Assembly (NCBI GenBank): GCA_964650975.1 | Contig: CAZYWA010000492.1 | Span: 1 to 6,053 of the forward strand | DNA from: CAZYWA01 sp964650975 [NCBI: uncultured bacterium] | GTDB taxonomy: Bacteria; JADJOY01 | Direction of reading: 5' to 3' | Length of the DNA stretch: 6,053 nucleotides | Shown here: one piece after another, positions 1-5,556 of the stretch | Position numbering within the stretch: the first letter of the stretch is position 1 | How the letters are laid out: every line of letters begins with the position of its first letter | Made by a program: the position numbers and the translations under genes | The notes under the pieces: generated by a model | Told to the model about the DNA's origin: nothing | Seen by the model: only the letters and a program-made list of their open reading frames with translations | Databases searched by the model: none

Positions 1-1028
1 GGGTGCTGGTGGATTCCTCGACCCATCCGCTCGCCATCGCCCTGGAAGGCGACGAGGACCCGCTGCAGGCGTTTCTTTCCCGGCGCTACGGCGCGCTGGA
101 GGACCTGCCGGACGAGGTCGTGGTGCCGCGCCCGGTGGAGGGCGCGGAAGCCTTCGAGGAATGGTGGAGCGAGCGCCGAGGCATGCGGGTGCGGCTCACG
201 GTGCCCGAGCGCGGCGACAAGCTGAGGCTGGTGAAGCTGGCCGAGGAGAACGCGCGGGCCGCGCTCGACTCGTCGACCGATCCGGTGGTGGAGCGCCGCG
301 CCGTTCTCGCGGCGCTGGGCCGCAAGCTCGATCTCGATCACGAGCCGCGGCGTATCGAATGCACCGACATGTCGACGCTCGGCGGCACCGGATCGGTGGG
401 CTCGATCGTGCGGTTCGAGGACGGCGAGCCCGAGAAGGACGGCTACCGCCGCTATCGCATCCGCAGCCGGACCGTGCCCGACGACTACGGCGCGATGCAC
501 GAGGTGCTGTCCCGCCGGTTCGCCGCCAGCCGGGACCTGAATGCCGATCCCGATCTGTTGCTGGTCGACGGTGGCAAGGGCCAGCTCAACGTGGCGGTCT
601 CGGTGTTCACCGAGATCGGCGTCACCGGCGTCGAGCTGGCCTCGATCGCCAAGGATCCCGACCGGATCTTCCGCCCCGGACGATCGAATCCGGTCAACTT
701 GCGCCATGACGACCTCGGGCTGCTGCTACTGAGCCGGATCCGCGACGAGGCGCACCGGTTCGCGATCACCTACCAGCGGCAGGTGCGCGGGCGCGAGCGG
801 ATTCGCTCGGCGTTGGATGCGATTCCGGGAGTGGGGCCCGCGCGCCGGAGGGCGCTGCTCGCGCATTTCGGCAGCGTCGCGCGGATCGCGGAGGCGCCGG
901 TCGACGAGATCGCCGCGGTTCGAGGGATCGGTTCCGCGCTGGCTTCCGAGATCGCCGCGAGCCTGGGCGCCGGCGGCGCCATCGCCGCGGATCCCGCCGT
1001 CGGTTCGGGATCTGGCGAGCCATCGTGA
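1..1028 (+). CDS. uvrC: UvrABC excinuclease subunit C, C-terminal part (5' end outside window)
   Basis: UvrC makes the incisions on both sides of a DNA lesion after UvrA/UvrB damage recognition in nucleotide excision repair (cytoplasm). About 341 residues are visible. The reading frame is open at the left edge, and the GTG at 3 is probably internal. The N-terminal GIY-YIG nuclease and the UVR (UvrB-binding) region are expected off-window. What is seen is the RNase H-like endonuclease domain: IECTDMS (visible residues 118-124), LLLVDGGKGQ (185-194) and RDEAHRFA (247-254). These supply the usual Asp/Asp/His catalytic set, here D122, D189 and H251. A tandem helix-hairpin-helix DNA-binding region (PGVGPARRRAL, VRGIGSALASEI) follows at about 270-320, then a short low-complexity tail. 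The family more often reads FDIS followed by H or N; here it is TDMST, with the catalytic Asp kept. The downstream gene starts 66 bases later. Confidence 0.96.
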   Translation, partial: VLVDSSTHPLAIALEGDEDPLQAFLSRRYGALEDLPDEVVVPRPVEGAEAFEEWWSERRGMRVRLTVPERGDKLRLVKLAEENARAALDSSTDPVVERRAVLAALGRKLDLDHEPRRIECTDMSTLGGTGSVGSIVRFEDGEPEKDGYRRYRIRSRTVPDDYGAMHEVLSRRFAASRDLNADPDLLLVDGGKGQLNVAVSVFTEIGVTGVELASIAKDPDRIFRPGRSNPVNLRHDDLGLLLLSRIRDEAHRFAITYQRQVRGRERIRSALDAIPGVGPARRRALLAHFGSVARIAEAPVDEIAAVRGIGSALASEIAASLGAGGAIAADPAVGSGSGEPS

Positions 1029-1030
1029 AG

Positions 1031-1057
1031 GCGGCACGCTAGAATCGCCGCGTTTTT
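1031..1057 (+). terminator. possible weak intrinsic terminator after uvrC
   Basis: A 5-bp GC stem (GCGGC at 1031-1035 with GCCGC at 1047-1051) with an 11-base loop is followed by G and a run of five T (1053-1057). It begins two bases after the uvrC stop. The short stem and large loop make it weak, and it overlaps the TAGAAT box listed separately, so both readings are tentative. Confidence 0.3.
1040..1047 (+). promoter_or_regulatory. possible -10 box (TAGAATCG) upstream of the hydratase gene
   Basis: TAGAAT matches five of six bases of the sigma-70 -10 consensus and lies about 50 bases before the hydratase start. No convincing -35 hexamer is found 16-19 bases upstream. The same octamer occurs before the glycoside hydrolase gene on the other strand, which is the main reason for listing it. 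Confidence 0.3.
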
Positions 1058-1094
1058 CCGAAACTCGCGATCCAACCGCACGCGGAGGATACCG

Positions 1095-1931
1095 ATGGGA
1101 ATCAACCTCGAACTGGTGGGCAAGAAGTCCGAGCCGATCGTCTACGGCTACACGTGGAAGGACGTGGTGGTGTACGCGCTCGGCATCGGGGCCAGCACCA
1201 ACGAGCTCGACTTCTTGTTCGAGATGGGCGACCTCAAGGTGTTCCCGACGTTCGCGGTGGTGCCGTCCTTCCGTGCGCTGGTTCAGGCGACCAGCAACCT
1301 GAACGTCAATCCGATGATGATCCTGCACGGCGAGCAGACCGTGATCCAGCACAAGCCGATCCCGCCCGAAGGCGAGATGACCACCGTCAGCCAGGTCACC
1401 GGGATCTACGACAAGGGCAAGGCGGCGCTGGTGGTGGTGAAGGCCGAGACCACGATCGGCGGCGCGCCGGTCTTCGACAACATCTTCACGATCTTCGCGC
1501 GCGGCGAGGGCGGCTTCGGCGGCGATCGCGGCCCGGAAGCGCTGAAGGCCGATCCCCCCGAGGGAAAGGCGCCCGATTTCCGCATCGAGTACCCGACGCT
1601 TCCGCAGCAGGCGCTGCTCTATCGTCTGTCGGGCGACACCAACCCGCTCCACGCCAGCCCGCAGTTCGCCGCCATGGGCGGCTTCGACCGGCCCATCCTC
1701 CACGGCCTCTGCACCTACGGCCACGCCGGGCGGGCGGTCCTCCACTCGGTGTGCGGCAGCGATCCGGCGCGCCTCAAGTCGTTCGCGGCGCGCTTCGCGA
1801 GCGTGGTCTTCCCGGGCGACACCATCATCACCGAAGGCTGGCGCGAGAAGCCGGGCCGGTACATCGTTCGCGCGTCGACGCAGGAGGGGAAGACCGTGCT
1901 CTCGAACTCGATCGCCGAGGTGGTCGAGTAG
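1095..1931 (+). CDS. MaoC-family (R)-specific enoyl-CoA hydratase (hydratase 2)
   Basis: Predicted to hydrate trans-2-enoyl-CoA to (R)-3-hydroxyacyl-CoA, in fatty-acid, sterol side-chain or polyhydroxyalkanoate-related metabolism (cytoplasm). The 278-residue length fits the double-hot-dog hydratase-2 type, as in the hydratase part of eukaryotic MFE-2 and its bacterial relatives. The N-terminal half carries the degenerate hot dog with VYALGIGAS (26-34). The C-terminal half has the signature YRLSGDTNPLH (176-186), with catalytic D181, N183 and H186, followed by RPILHGLCTYG (199-209). The ATG is preceded by GGAGG at 1084-1088, six bases away. No dehydrogenase, thiolase or acyl-CoA ligase is nearby, so substrate and pathway cannot be read from context. 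The last 104 bases overlap, antisense, the open 3' end of the glycoside hydrolase gene. Confidence 0.93.
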   Translation: MGINLELVGKKSEPIVYGYTWKDVVVYALGIGASTNELDFLFEMGDLKVFPTFAVVPSFRALVQATSNLNVNPMMILHGEQTVIQHKPIPPEGEMTTVSQVTGIYDKGKAALVVVKAETTIGGAPVFDNIFTIFARGEGGFGGDRGPEALKADPPEGKAPDFRIEYPTLPQQALLYRLSGDTNPLHASPQFAAMGGFDRPILHGLCTYGHAGRAVLHSVCGSDPARLKSFAARFASVVFPGDTIITEGWREKPGRYIVRASTQEGKTVLSNSIAEVVE

Positions 1932-3072
1932 CCCTCGCGCGCGCCACGCGCAGCGCGGCCACCAGCACCATCCCGGGCAGAGCCCAGATCGGCCCGTTGC
2001 CGCTCTCGGCGCCGCCGATCTCGCCGCATCCGCCGCTGCCGGGCTGTGGTCCGGGGCGCAGCCCGGTCTCGACGACCGTGACCTCGTCGAGACTGATCTC
2101 GGTCACGTCGCTGAAGTAGGTGCGCAGCTCGATCGAGTGCGTGGAGAGCGGCGTGAACTGGATCGCGAAGTCCTTCCAGGTTCCGGCACTGCCGAAGTCC
2201 TGTGCGGCGATGTCGTGACTCACGAGTACCTTGGACCGGGTCGCGTCGTTCACGTCGATCTTGGCGACCGTGGCGGTGCCGCTGGCGCTCGACGATTTCA
2301 GGCGGAAGCGAGCCTCCAGCACCAGCCCGCCGGGCAGGGCGGTGGTGTACGGGCCGAAGGCCAGGTAACCCGCGGGATCGAGAGCGGGCGTCGCGGTCCA
2401 GGCGGTTCCGTCGAGATGCCCGACGTCGTGGTTGAGCTGGGTCTCCGCCTGCCAGACCGCGCCGCTCGCGGGCAGCGGGTCGCGCCCACCCACGGGACGA
2501 TCCTCGATCAGCGCCGCGTACGCGCCGTAGCTTTCCTTGGGAGTGAGATCGCTGCGCAGGATCCCCCACTGGTCGGTGGTACTGGGATCGTCGGAGAGCT
2601 CGTAGAAGAACACCCGGTTCCACCACGGGCGGGCGTTCATCCCGTCGAGCAGCTCCAGGTAGTAGTCCGCCTGATCGGCTTCACCGACCGAGTTCGAGGT
2701 CCAGCCGGTCTCGGTCATCCAGAAGGGTTTCGACCCGCCGCCGTTGGCGTCGATGATGCCCTTGATGCTGCCGAGGTTGAGCGGGCCGTCGAGCCCGTCG
2801 AGGGTGTTGAACGCATCCGAGTCGTAGATGTGCTGGGTGATGATGTCGATGGACCCGCCGGCTTGCTGGAGCACGTCGCGCAGCCACTGGTCCCATTGCC
2901 CGGAGTTGAGATGCGCGAGCTCCGGACCGAGCACGAAGCCACCGGGATCCGCGGCCTTCACGGCGTTGGCACCGTTCACGAGGATGTCCTGGATGTACTG
3001 GGTGCGGGTTCCCGTCCAGAAGTCGCCCAGGTTGGGCTCGTTCCACATGCCCCAGTGGTGCACCGGGCCTTT
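1828..3072 (-). CDS. C-terminal fragment of the glycoside hydrolase (catalytic residues, accessory module, C-terminal anchor)
   Basis: This frame continues the barrel from KGPVHHW. It holds both catalytic motifs (WNEPN, TETGW) and the later barrel strands (IDIITQHIYDS, WNRVFFYEL). A beta-rich module follows from about 2466 to 2065, containing LVLEARFRLK, WKDFAIQF and ISLDEVTVVE; it resembles a carbohydrate-binding or jelly-roll domain, though I cannot name the CBM family. Then come a Pro/Gly linker and a hydrophobic segment. There is no good ribosome-binding site or start at its 5' end; the first in-frame ATG (3048) lies inside the WGMWNEPN motif. It is therefore best read as the continuation of the upstream fragment, not a gene of its own. 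Confidence 0.6.
   Translation of the reverse strand, partial: KGPVHHWGMWNEPNLGDFWTGTRTQYIQDILVNGANAVKAADPGGFVLGPELAHLNSGQWDQWLRDVLQQAGGSIDIITQHIYDSDAFNTLDGLDGPLNLGSIKGIIDANGGGSKPFWMTETGWTSNSVGEADQADYYLELLDGMNARPWWNRVFFYELSDDPSTTDQWGILRSDLTPKESYGAYAALIEDRPVGGRDPLPASGAVWQAETQLNHDVGHLDGTAWTATPALDPAGYLAFGPYTTALPGGLVLEARFRLKSSSASGTATVAKIDVNDATRSKVLVSHDIAAQDFGSAGTWKDFAIQFTPLSTHSIELRTYFSDVTEISLDEVTVVETGLRPGPQPGSGGCGEIGGAESGNGPIWALPGMVLVAALRVARARATRPPRRSSSRARSSPPASTRERCTGPASRASLR
1930..2031 (-). other. C-terminal sorting/anchor-like segment of the glycoside hydrolase
   Basis: After a Pro/Gly linker (GPQPGSGG) the protein reads CGEIGGAESGNGP, then a hydrophobic stretch (IWALPGMVLVAAL), then a basic cluster RVARARATR. 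A Cys/Gly motif, a transmembrane helix and a terminal Arg cluster form the general plan of C-terminal sorting signals such as MYXO-CTERM and GlyGly-CTERM. The motif is not a clear match to any one class. Unlike those signals it is followed by about 33 further residues. Confidence 0.4.
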
Positions 3073-3485
3073 TACCGGCTCACGATCTTGAAGACCGCGT
3101 CGTACCAGTCCGCTGGATTGGAGGGCGGCACGTACTGGGCCTGCCCGCCGTTCGCCCAAGGCGGCGTGTAGGCGATGGTCGCGAAGATCTTGAGCCCACG
3201 TGCGTCGGCCTGCGACACCAGGGTGTCGAACGTCGACCACGCGAATTGGTCCTGCGCCGGCTCCAGCATGTTCCAGTTGAAGTCGCAGCGGATCCATTCG
3301 ATTCCCGCTTGTACCGCTCGGTCCATGCGAGCCGTGTCGGGGATGTGGGCGTTGATGCCGTAGGGAGACGCAAGAGCCGGCGCTGGACAGAGGCCAGCGA
3401 GCACAAGAGACGTGACCAGCACGCCGAACCCGGTCGCCGTGCGGCCCGAGGGCCGAACGACCCGCGAGCGAACCCTGTGTCCCAT
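3072..3485 (-). CDS. N-terminal fragment of the glycoside hydrolase (signal peptide and first barrel strands)
   Basis: This is the open frame from the start ATG to the premature TAA, 137 residues. It carries the signal peptide and the first barrel strands (GINAH, WIRCDF, GLKIFATIAY) and ends DAVFKIVSR. It lacks both catalytic glutamates, so alone it cannot be an active GH-A enzyme. It is listed apart because an automatic caller would probably report it separately. Confidence 0.6.
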   Translation of the reverse strand: MGHRVRSRVVRPSGRTATGFGVLVTSLVLAGLCPAPALASPYGINAHIPDTARMDRAVQAGIEWIRCDFNWNMLEPAQDQFAWSTFDTLVSQADARGLKIFATIAYTPPWANGGQAQYVPPSNPADWYDAVFKIVSR

Positions 3486-3518
3486 CTCCCCTCCCGGTCG
3501 CCGCAGCGCGGCGTTCGT

Positions 3519-3526
3519 CGATTCTA
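3519..3526 (-). promoter_or_regulatory. possible -10 box (TAGAATCG) for the glycoside hydrolase gene
   Basis: Read on the minus strand, TAGAAT (3526-3521) sits about 36 bases before the GH start ATG, so transcription would begin near 3514 with a leader of about 29 bases. A partial -35 (TTGCGA, four of six) lies 19 bases upstream, longer than the ideal 17. The octamer is identical to the one before the hydratase gene. Confidence 0.38.
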
Positions 3527-3618
3527 GGCCGGGTGCCAGTCCCGGTCGCAATGCCTCGTCGGGGAGGAGCCGTAGCCGTGGCACGCGAGGGCGCGCCAGA
3601 GTCTGCGGTCGAGCCAAT

Positions 3619-3641
3619 CGCGGAGCCCGAGCGGCTCCGCG
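3619..3641 (+). promoter_or_regulatory. 9-bp perfect hairpin just upstream of the Nudix ribosome-binding site
   Basis: CGCGGAGCC at 3619-3627 pairs perfectly with GGCTCCGCG at 3633-3641 around a five-base CGAGC loop. It ends five bases before the GAGGA Shine-Dalgarno and 13 bases before the ATG of the Nudix gene. There is no T-run on either strand, so it is not a standard intrinsic terminator. It could affect leader stability or translation, or be chance in GC-rich DNA. Confidence 0.4.
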
Positions 3642-3645
3642 CCGC

Positions 3646-3650
3646 GAGGA
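3646..3650 (+). promoter_or_regulatory. ribosome-binding site that sets the Nudix start
   Basis: GAGGA lies four bases before the ATG at 3655. The frame stays open upstream to 3412, but that extension is Arg/Pro/Ser-rich, has no family similarity and overlaps the divergent GH gene. The ATG at 3655 is therefore preferred. Confidence 0.6.
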
Positions 3651-3654
3651 CCAC

Positions 3655-4194
3655 ATGGGACAACCACGGGATCTCGAGTCGAGCGAGCGTCTCTTCGACC
3701 ACCCCTTCCTCAGCCTGCGTTGCGACGTGTTCGCGGACCCCGATCGAGGCACCGAGAAGCGCGCCATCCTGGTGGAGATCTCCGACTGGGTGAACGTGGT
3801 CGCGGTCGACGAAGTCGGCCGGGTGCTGCTGGTCCGCCAGTTCCGCTACGGCACTCGCCAGCTCACCGACGAGATCCCGGGTGGCGCCGTCGACCGCGGC
3901 GAGACGCCGCTCGTCGCGGCGCGCCGCGAGTTGATGGAGGAGACTGGCTACCAGGCCGACGATTGGCGCGAGATCGGCACGGTCGAGCCGAACCCGGCGA
4001 TCCAGGGAAATCGCTGCACCACGTTCCTGGCCCGCGGGCTCCGGGCGGCCGGCAGCTTCGACGTGGATGAGATCGACGAGATCGAGTGGGTCGACTTCGC
4101 CGCGTTGCGCCGGCGGATCCGAAACGGCACCATCCGGCACGCGCTGGTGATCGCAGCGGTGTATTTCGCCGTCGACGCCTTGGCCGAAGGTTGA
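3655..4194 (+). CDS. Nudix hydrolase, ADP-ribose pyrophosphatase-like
   Basis: Nudix enzymes cleave nucleoside diphosphates linked to another group. The ADP-ribose pyrophosphatase branch splits ADP-ribose or similar nucleotide sugars into AMP plus a sugar phosphate, in the cytoplasm with divalent metal. The predicted protein has 179 residues, normal for the family. A full Nudix box runs from G77 to Y99: G, five residues, E83, seven residues, then RELMEETGY, with the metal-binding glutamates (E92, E95, E96) present. Before it, LLVRQFRYGTRQLTDEIPGG (58-77) is the usual ADPRase-type approach to the box. NPAIQGNRCTTFLA (113-126) and a late acidic stretch (DVDEIDEIEWVDF) follow. Substrate cannot be fixed from sequence; related Nudix proteins act on other nucleotide sugars. 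The gene is divergent from the glycoside hydrolase and convergent with rnpB, 20 bases away. Confidence 0.92.
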   Translation: MGQPRDLESSERLFDHPFLSLRCDVFADPDRGTEKRAILVEISDWVNVVAVDEVGRVLLVRQFRYGTRQLTDEIPGGAVDRGETPLVAARRELMEETGYQADDWREIGTVEPNPAIQGNRCTTFLARGLRAAGSFDVDEIDEIEWVDFAALRRRIRNGTIRHALVIAAVYFAVDALAEG

Positions 4195-4214
4195 AGGGGC
4201 GCGGGAAAGGTGGA

Positions 4215-4603
4215 GGCGAAAGGGCCGGCCTGTAAGCCGGATTCTGTTCCGCGCCGCCGTCTCCGGCGGTGCGGCGGTAACCATCCCTCTGGGGCGGCCG
4301 TTGCCGACCGCCTCGTGCGACCAACCCGGGAGTATCGGACGGGCCGCCCACTCCCTGCTCGGTCTTGCTCCAGGTGGGGTTTGCCGAGCCGATCCGGTCA
4401 CCCGGATCGCTGGTGAGCTCTTACCTCACCGTTTCACCCTTGCCGCGGCCACGGCGTGAACCGCGATCACGGCGGTTTGCTTTCTGTGGCACTTTCCCGA
4501 GGGTTACCCCCGGTCGCCGTTAGCGACCACCTTGCCCTTCGGAGTCCGGACTTTCCTCCCGCTTCGCGAGGAAGCGGGCGGTCACCCAGCCGGCCCCATC
4601 GCC
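4215..4603 (-). ncRNA. rnpB: RNase P RNA, bacterial type A
   Basis: This is the catalytic RNA that removes 5' leaders from pre-tRNAs together with the RnpA protein. On the minus strand the invariant P4/CR-I element GAGGAAAGTCCGGACTCC is at 4559-4542. The GGTGAGGTAAGAGCTCACC motif and AAAGCAAACCGCC lie in the middle, and ACAGAATCCGGCTTAC is near the 3' end (from 4247). The limits come from helix P1: GGCGA and GGGCCGGC at the 5' end (from 4603) pair with GCCGGCCC and TCGCC at the 3' end (to 4215), with a two-base internal mismatch/wobble. The resulting length of about 389 bases is typical for type A. True ends may differ by a few bases. It lies 43 bases after the zinc-ribbon stop on the same strand. 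I see no clear terminator in the 20 bases before the convergent Nudix stop. Confidence 0.96.
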
Positions 4604-4613
4604 TCCGGTCAGG

Positions 4614-4622
4614 ACCCTATCA
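4614..4622 (-). promoter_or_regulatory. possible extended -10 promoter element for rnpB
   Basis: The minus strand reads TGATAGGGT, which fits the extended -10 pattern (TG, one base, then TAnnnT). The predicted start about seven bases downstream (near 4607) falls just before the P1 helix begins at 4603, as expected for a directly transcribed RNase P RNA. No good -35 is seen at normal spacing, so read-through from upstream genes remains possible. Confidence 0.38.
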
Positions 4623-4646
4623 CAGGCCCGGGGCGCCGAGCCGAGG

Positions 4647-5384
4647 TCAGCCTGTGGCTTCGGCGGACGCGGCGGCTTTGGGCACCCACCGGACGTAAAC
4701 GATCCGGTTGCAGGTCGGGCAGATGTGGTGGGTGTTGGGCGCGTGGAGCTCGTTGTACATCTGCGCGGGGATCTTGGTGCGGCAGGCGAGACAGATGCCG
4801 CGCTGGACCTCGGATACCGCCGTTCCGCCGCGCTTGGTGCGCACGATGTCGTAGTGGGCGAGCAGGCTGCGCTCGATGTCGGTGCGCATCGCGGCGACCT
4901 CGCCGTCGGACTCGGCGATGCGCCGGTCGAGCTCTTCGGTTCGGGCCTTGACCTCGGCCTCGACGACCTCGACCTGCCCGCGGGTCTTCGCCGCCTGGGC
5001 GCCGGCGTTCCGGATCTCGGCCTGCAGGGCCTCCACCCGCTCCATGTGGACGAGCACCTCGTCCTCCATGGCGGTGATGCGCTTGCGATGCTCGGCCATC
5101 TCCTTCTGCCCGGCCTGAAACTCCTCGTTGGTGCGGACCTGGCGCAGCTTGCGGTCGCGCTCGTCGAGCTTGGAGCGCTCGAACTCGATCTCCTTCTCCA
5201 GCCGCTCGCGGGCGCGAGTCGCTTCCTGAATGCGCTCGCGGGCGGTGTGCTCGGCGGCGCTGGCGGCATCCAGCGGCGCCCGCGCGGCGGCGAGCCGCAA
5301 CGGACCGGCGTCACGCTCGCGCGCCAGCTCGTCGCGCGCGGCGTCGAGCTCCTGGAGGCGGATCAGCTTTTCCATCGCATTCAC
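4647..5384 (-). CDS. DUF164 coiled-coil protein with C4-type zinc ribbon (zf-RING_7)
   Basis: The protein has 245 residues. Residues 3 to about 175 are a long charged heptad-rich segment predicted to form a coiled-coil hairpin, including the family-typical stretch RQVRTNEEFQAGQKEM (81-96). A C-terminal zinc ribbon follows with C198-x2-C201 and C222-x2-C225 (GICLACRTKIP and HHICPTCNRIVYV). This is the architecture of PF02591. The Helicobacter pylori member HP0958 (FlgZ) binds the sigma-54 factor RpoN and flagellin mRNA. In most bacteria the function is unsettled, and a nucleic-acid or RNA-polymerase-related role is only inferred. The GTG at 5384 is chosen because a GAGGAG precedes it by ten bases; an ATG at 5375 would be 19 bases from it. 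The gene sits between the CAU tRNA and rnpB, all on the same strand. Confidence 0.9.
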   Translation of the reverse strand: MNAMEKLIRLQELDAARDELARERDAGPLRLAAARAPLDAASAAEHTARERIQEATRARERLEKEIEFERSKLDERDRKLRQVRTNEEFQAGQKEMAEHRKRITAMEDEVLVHMERVEALQAEIRNAGAQAAKTRGQVEVVEAEVKARTEELDRRIAESDGEVAAMRTDIERSLLAHYDIVRTKRGGTAVSEVQRGICLACRTKIPAQMYNELHAPNTHHICPTCNRIVYVRWVPKAAASAEATG

Positions 5385-5394
5385 GTTGGGGTCA

Positions 5395-5400
5395 CTCCTC
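5395..5400 (-). promoter_or_regulatory. ribosome-binding site favouring a GTG start for the zinc-ribbon gene
   Basis: GAGGAG on the minus strand lies ten bases before the GTG at 5384-5382 and 19 bases before the in-frame ATG at 5375-5373. The spacing supports the GTG. Confidence 0.6.
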
Positions 5401-5436
5401 GTCGGTGCTCGCCGTTCGCTGATTTCGGGATTCGGC

Positions 5437-5513
5437 TGGTAGGCCCGCCAGGACTCGAACCTGGGACCAAGGGATTATGAGTCCCCTGCTCTGACCAACT
5501 GAGCTACGGGCCC
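5437..5513 (-). tRNA. tRNA with CAU anticodon, probably tRNA-Ile2 (lysidine-type), alternatively elongator tRNA-Met
   Basis: The full cloverleaf is readable on the minus strand: acceptor GGGCCCG with CGGGCCT, D stem GCTC/GAGC, anticodon stem GGGGA/TCCCT, T stem CCAGG/CCTGG with loop TTCGAGT, discriminator A73 and an encoded CCA (5439-5437). The anticodon loop CTCATAA gives CAT at 5479-5477. It is not an initiator: the three G-C pairs next to the loop are absent (A31-U39 there). The variable loop TGGTC matches E. coli tRNA-Ile2 (ileX) better than elongator Met, so TilS-modified Ile2 reading AUA is favoured, at perhaps 60%. The acceptor ends in a G1-U72 wobble. It lies 43 bases after the rpoD stop and 52 before the zinc-ribbon start. 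Confidence 0.95.
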
Positions 5514-5556
5514 TCGCCACTCTCCCTCGGCCATTCCTCCGCTGCATCGGTCCGCG

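Larger units (their letters stand above)
1828..3485 (-). pseudogene. secreted clan GH-A glycoside hydrolase (GH5/GH39-like), broken by a one-base frameshift
   Basis: Probable extracellular polysaccharide or glycoside-cleaving enzyme of the (beta/alpha)8 clan GH-A; the substrate is unknown. Start ATG at 3485 follows a GGGAGGGGAG purine run. Residues 1-39 look like a Sec signal peptide (basic start, hydrophobic stretch, APALA before SPYG). The barrel begins with YGINAHIP and includes WIRCDFNW and FATIAYTPPW. The frame then meets TAA at 3074-3072, exactly where the family continues. Shifting to the -1 frame gives KGPVHHWGMWNEPN, with the acid/base Glu at 3039-3037, then FWMTETGW, with the nucleophile Glu at 2712-2710. 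Restoring one base gives about 552 residues: barrel to about 328, a beta-rich module at about 343-474, a Pro/Gly linker, a hydrophobic helix at about 499-512 and an unusual Arg/Ser-rich tail. It may be a decayed gene or a sequencing/assembly error. The exact GH family is unsure. Confidence 0.82.

Noticed and set aside
726-1745. Minus-strand open frame of 339 codons opposite uvrC and the hydratase
   Set aside because: Antisense of two clearly identified genes; His/Arg/Asp-rich low-complexity content is typical of GC-rich shadow frames.
3066-3080. Programmed -1 ribosomal frameshift in the glycoside hydrolase
   Set aside because: No X XXY YYZ slippery heptamer precedes the stop and no reason for two products is seen; an indel is the simpler explanation.
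2137-3171. Plus-strand open frame of 344 codons opposite the glycoside hydrolase
   Set aside because: Composition is an antisense reflection of the GH coding strand, with no recognised motif and no ribosome-binding site; the minus strand has clear GH-A motifs.
4195-4214. Bidirectional terminator between the Nudix gene and rnpB
   Set aside because: The 20-base gap has neither a stable stem nor a T-run on either strand.
3073-4401. Upstream part of the long minus-strand open frame that continues the glycoside hydrolase C-terminal frame
   Set aside because: It reads antisense through the Nudix gene and part of rnpB and shows no domain. The real N-terminus is in the other frame, with signal peptide and ribosome-binding site at 3485.
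4210-4698. Short plus-strand frames across the 4210-4700 region
   Set aside because: The region is the RNase P RNA gene on the minus strand, recognised by its conserved core and P1 pairing.
4725-5480. Long plus-strand frame of 251 codons ending GPPGLEPGTKGL
   Set aside because: It lies opposite the zinc-ribbon gene and runs into the tRNA; the ending is a well-known false translation of tRNA DNA.
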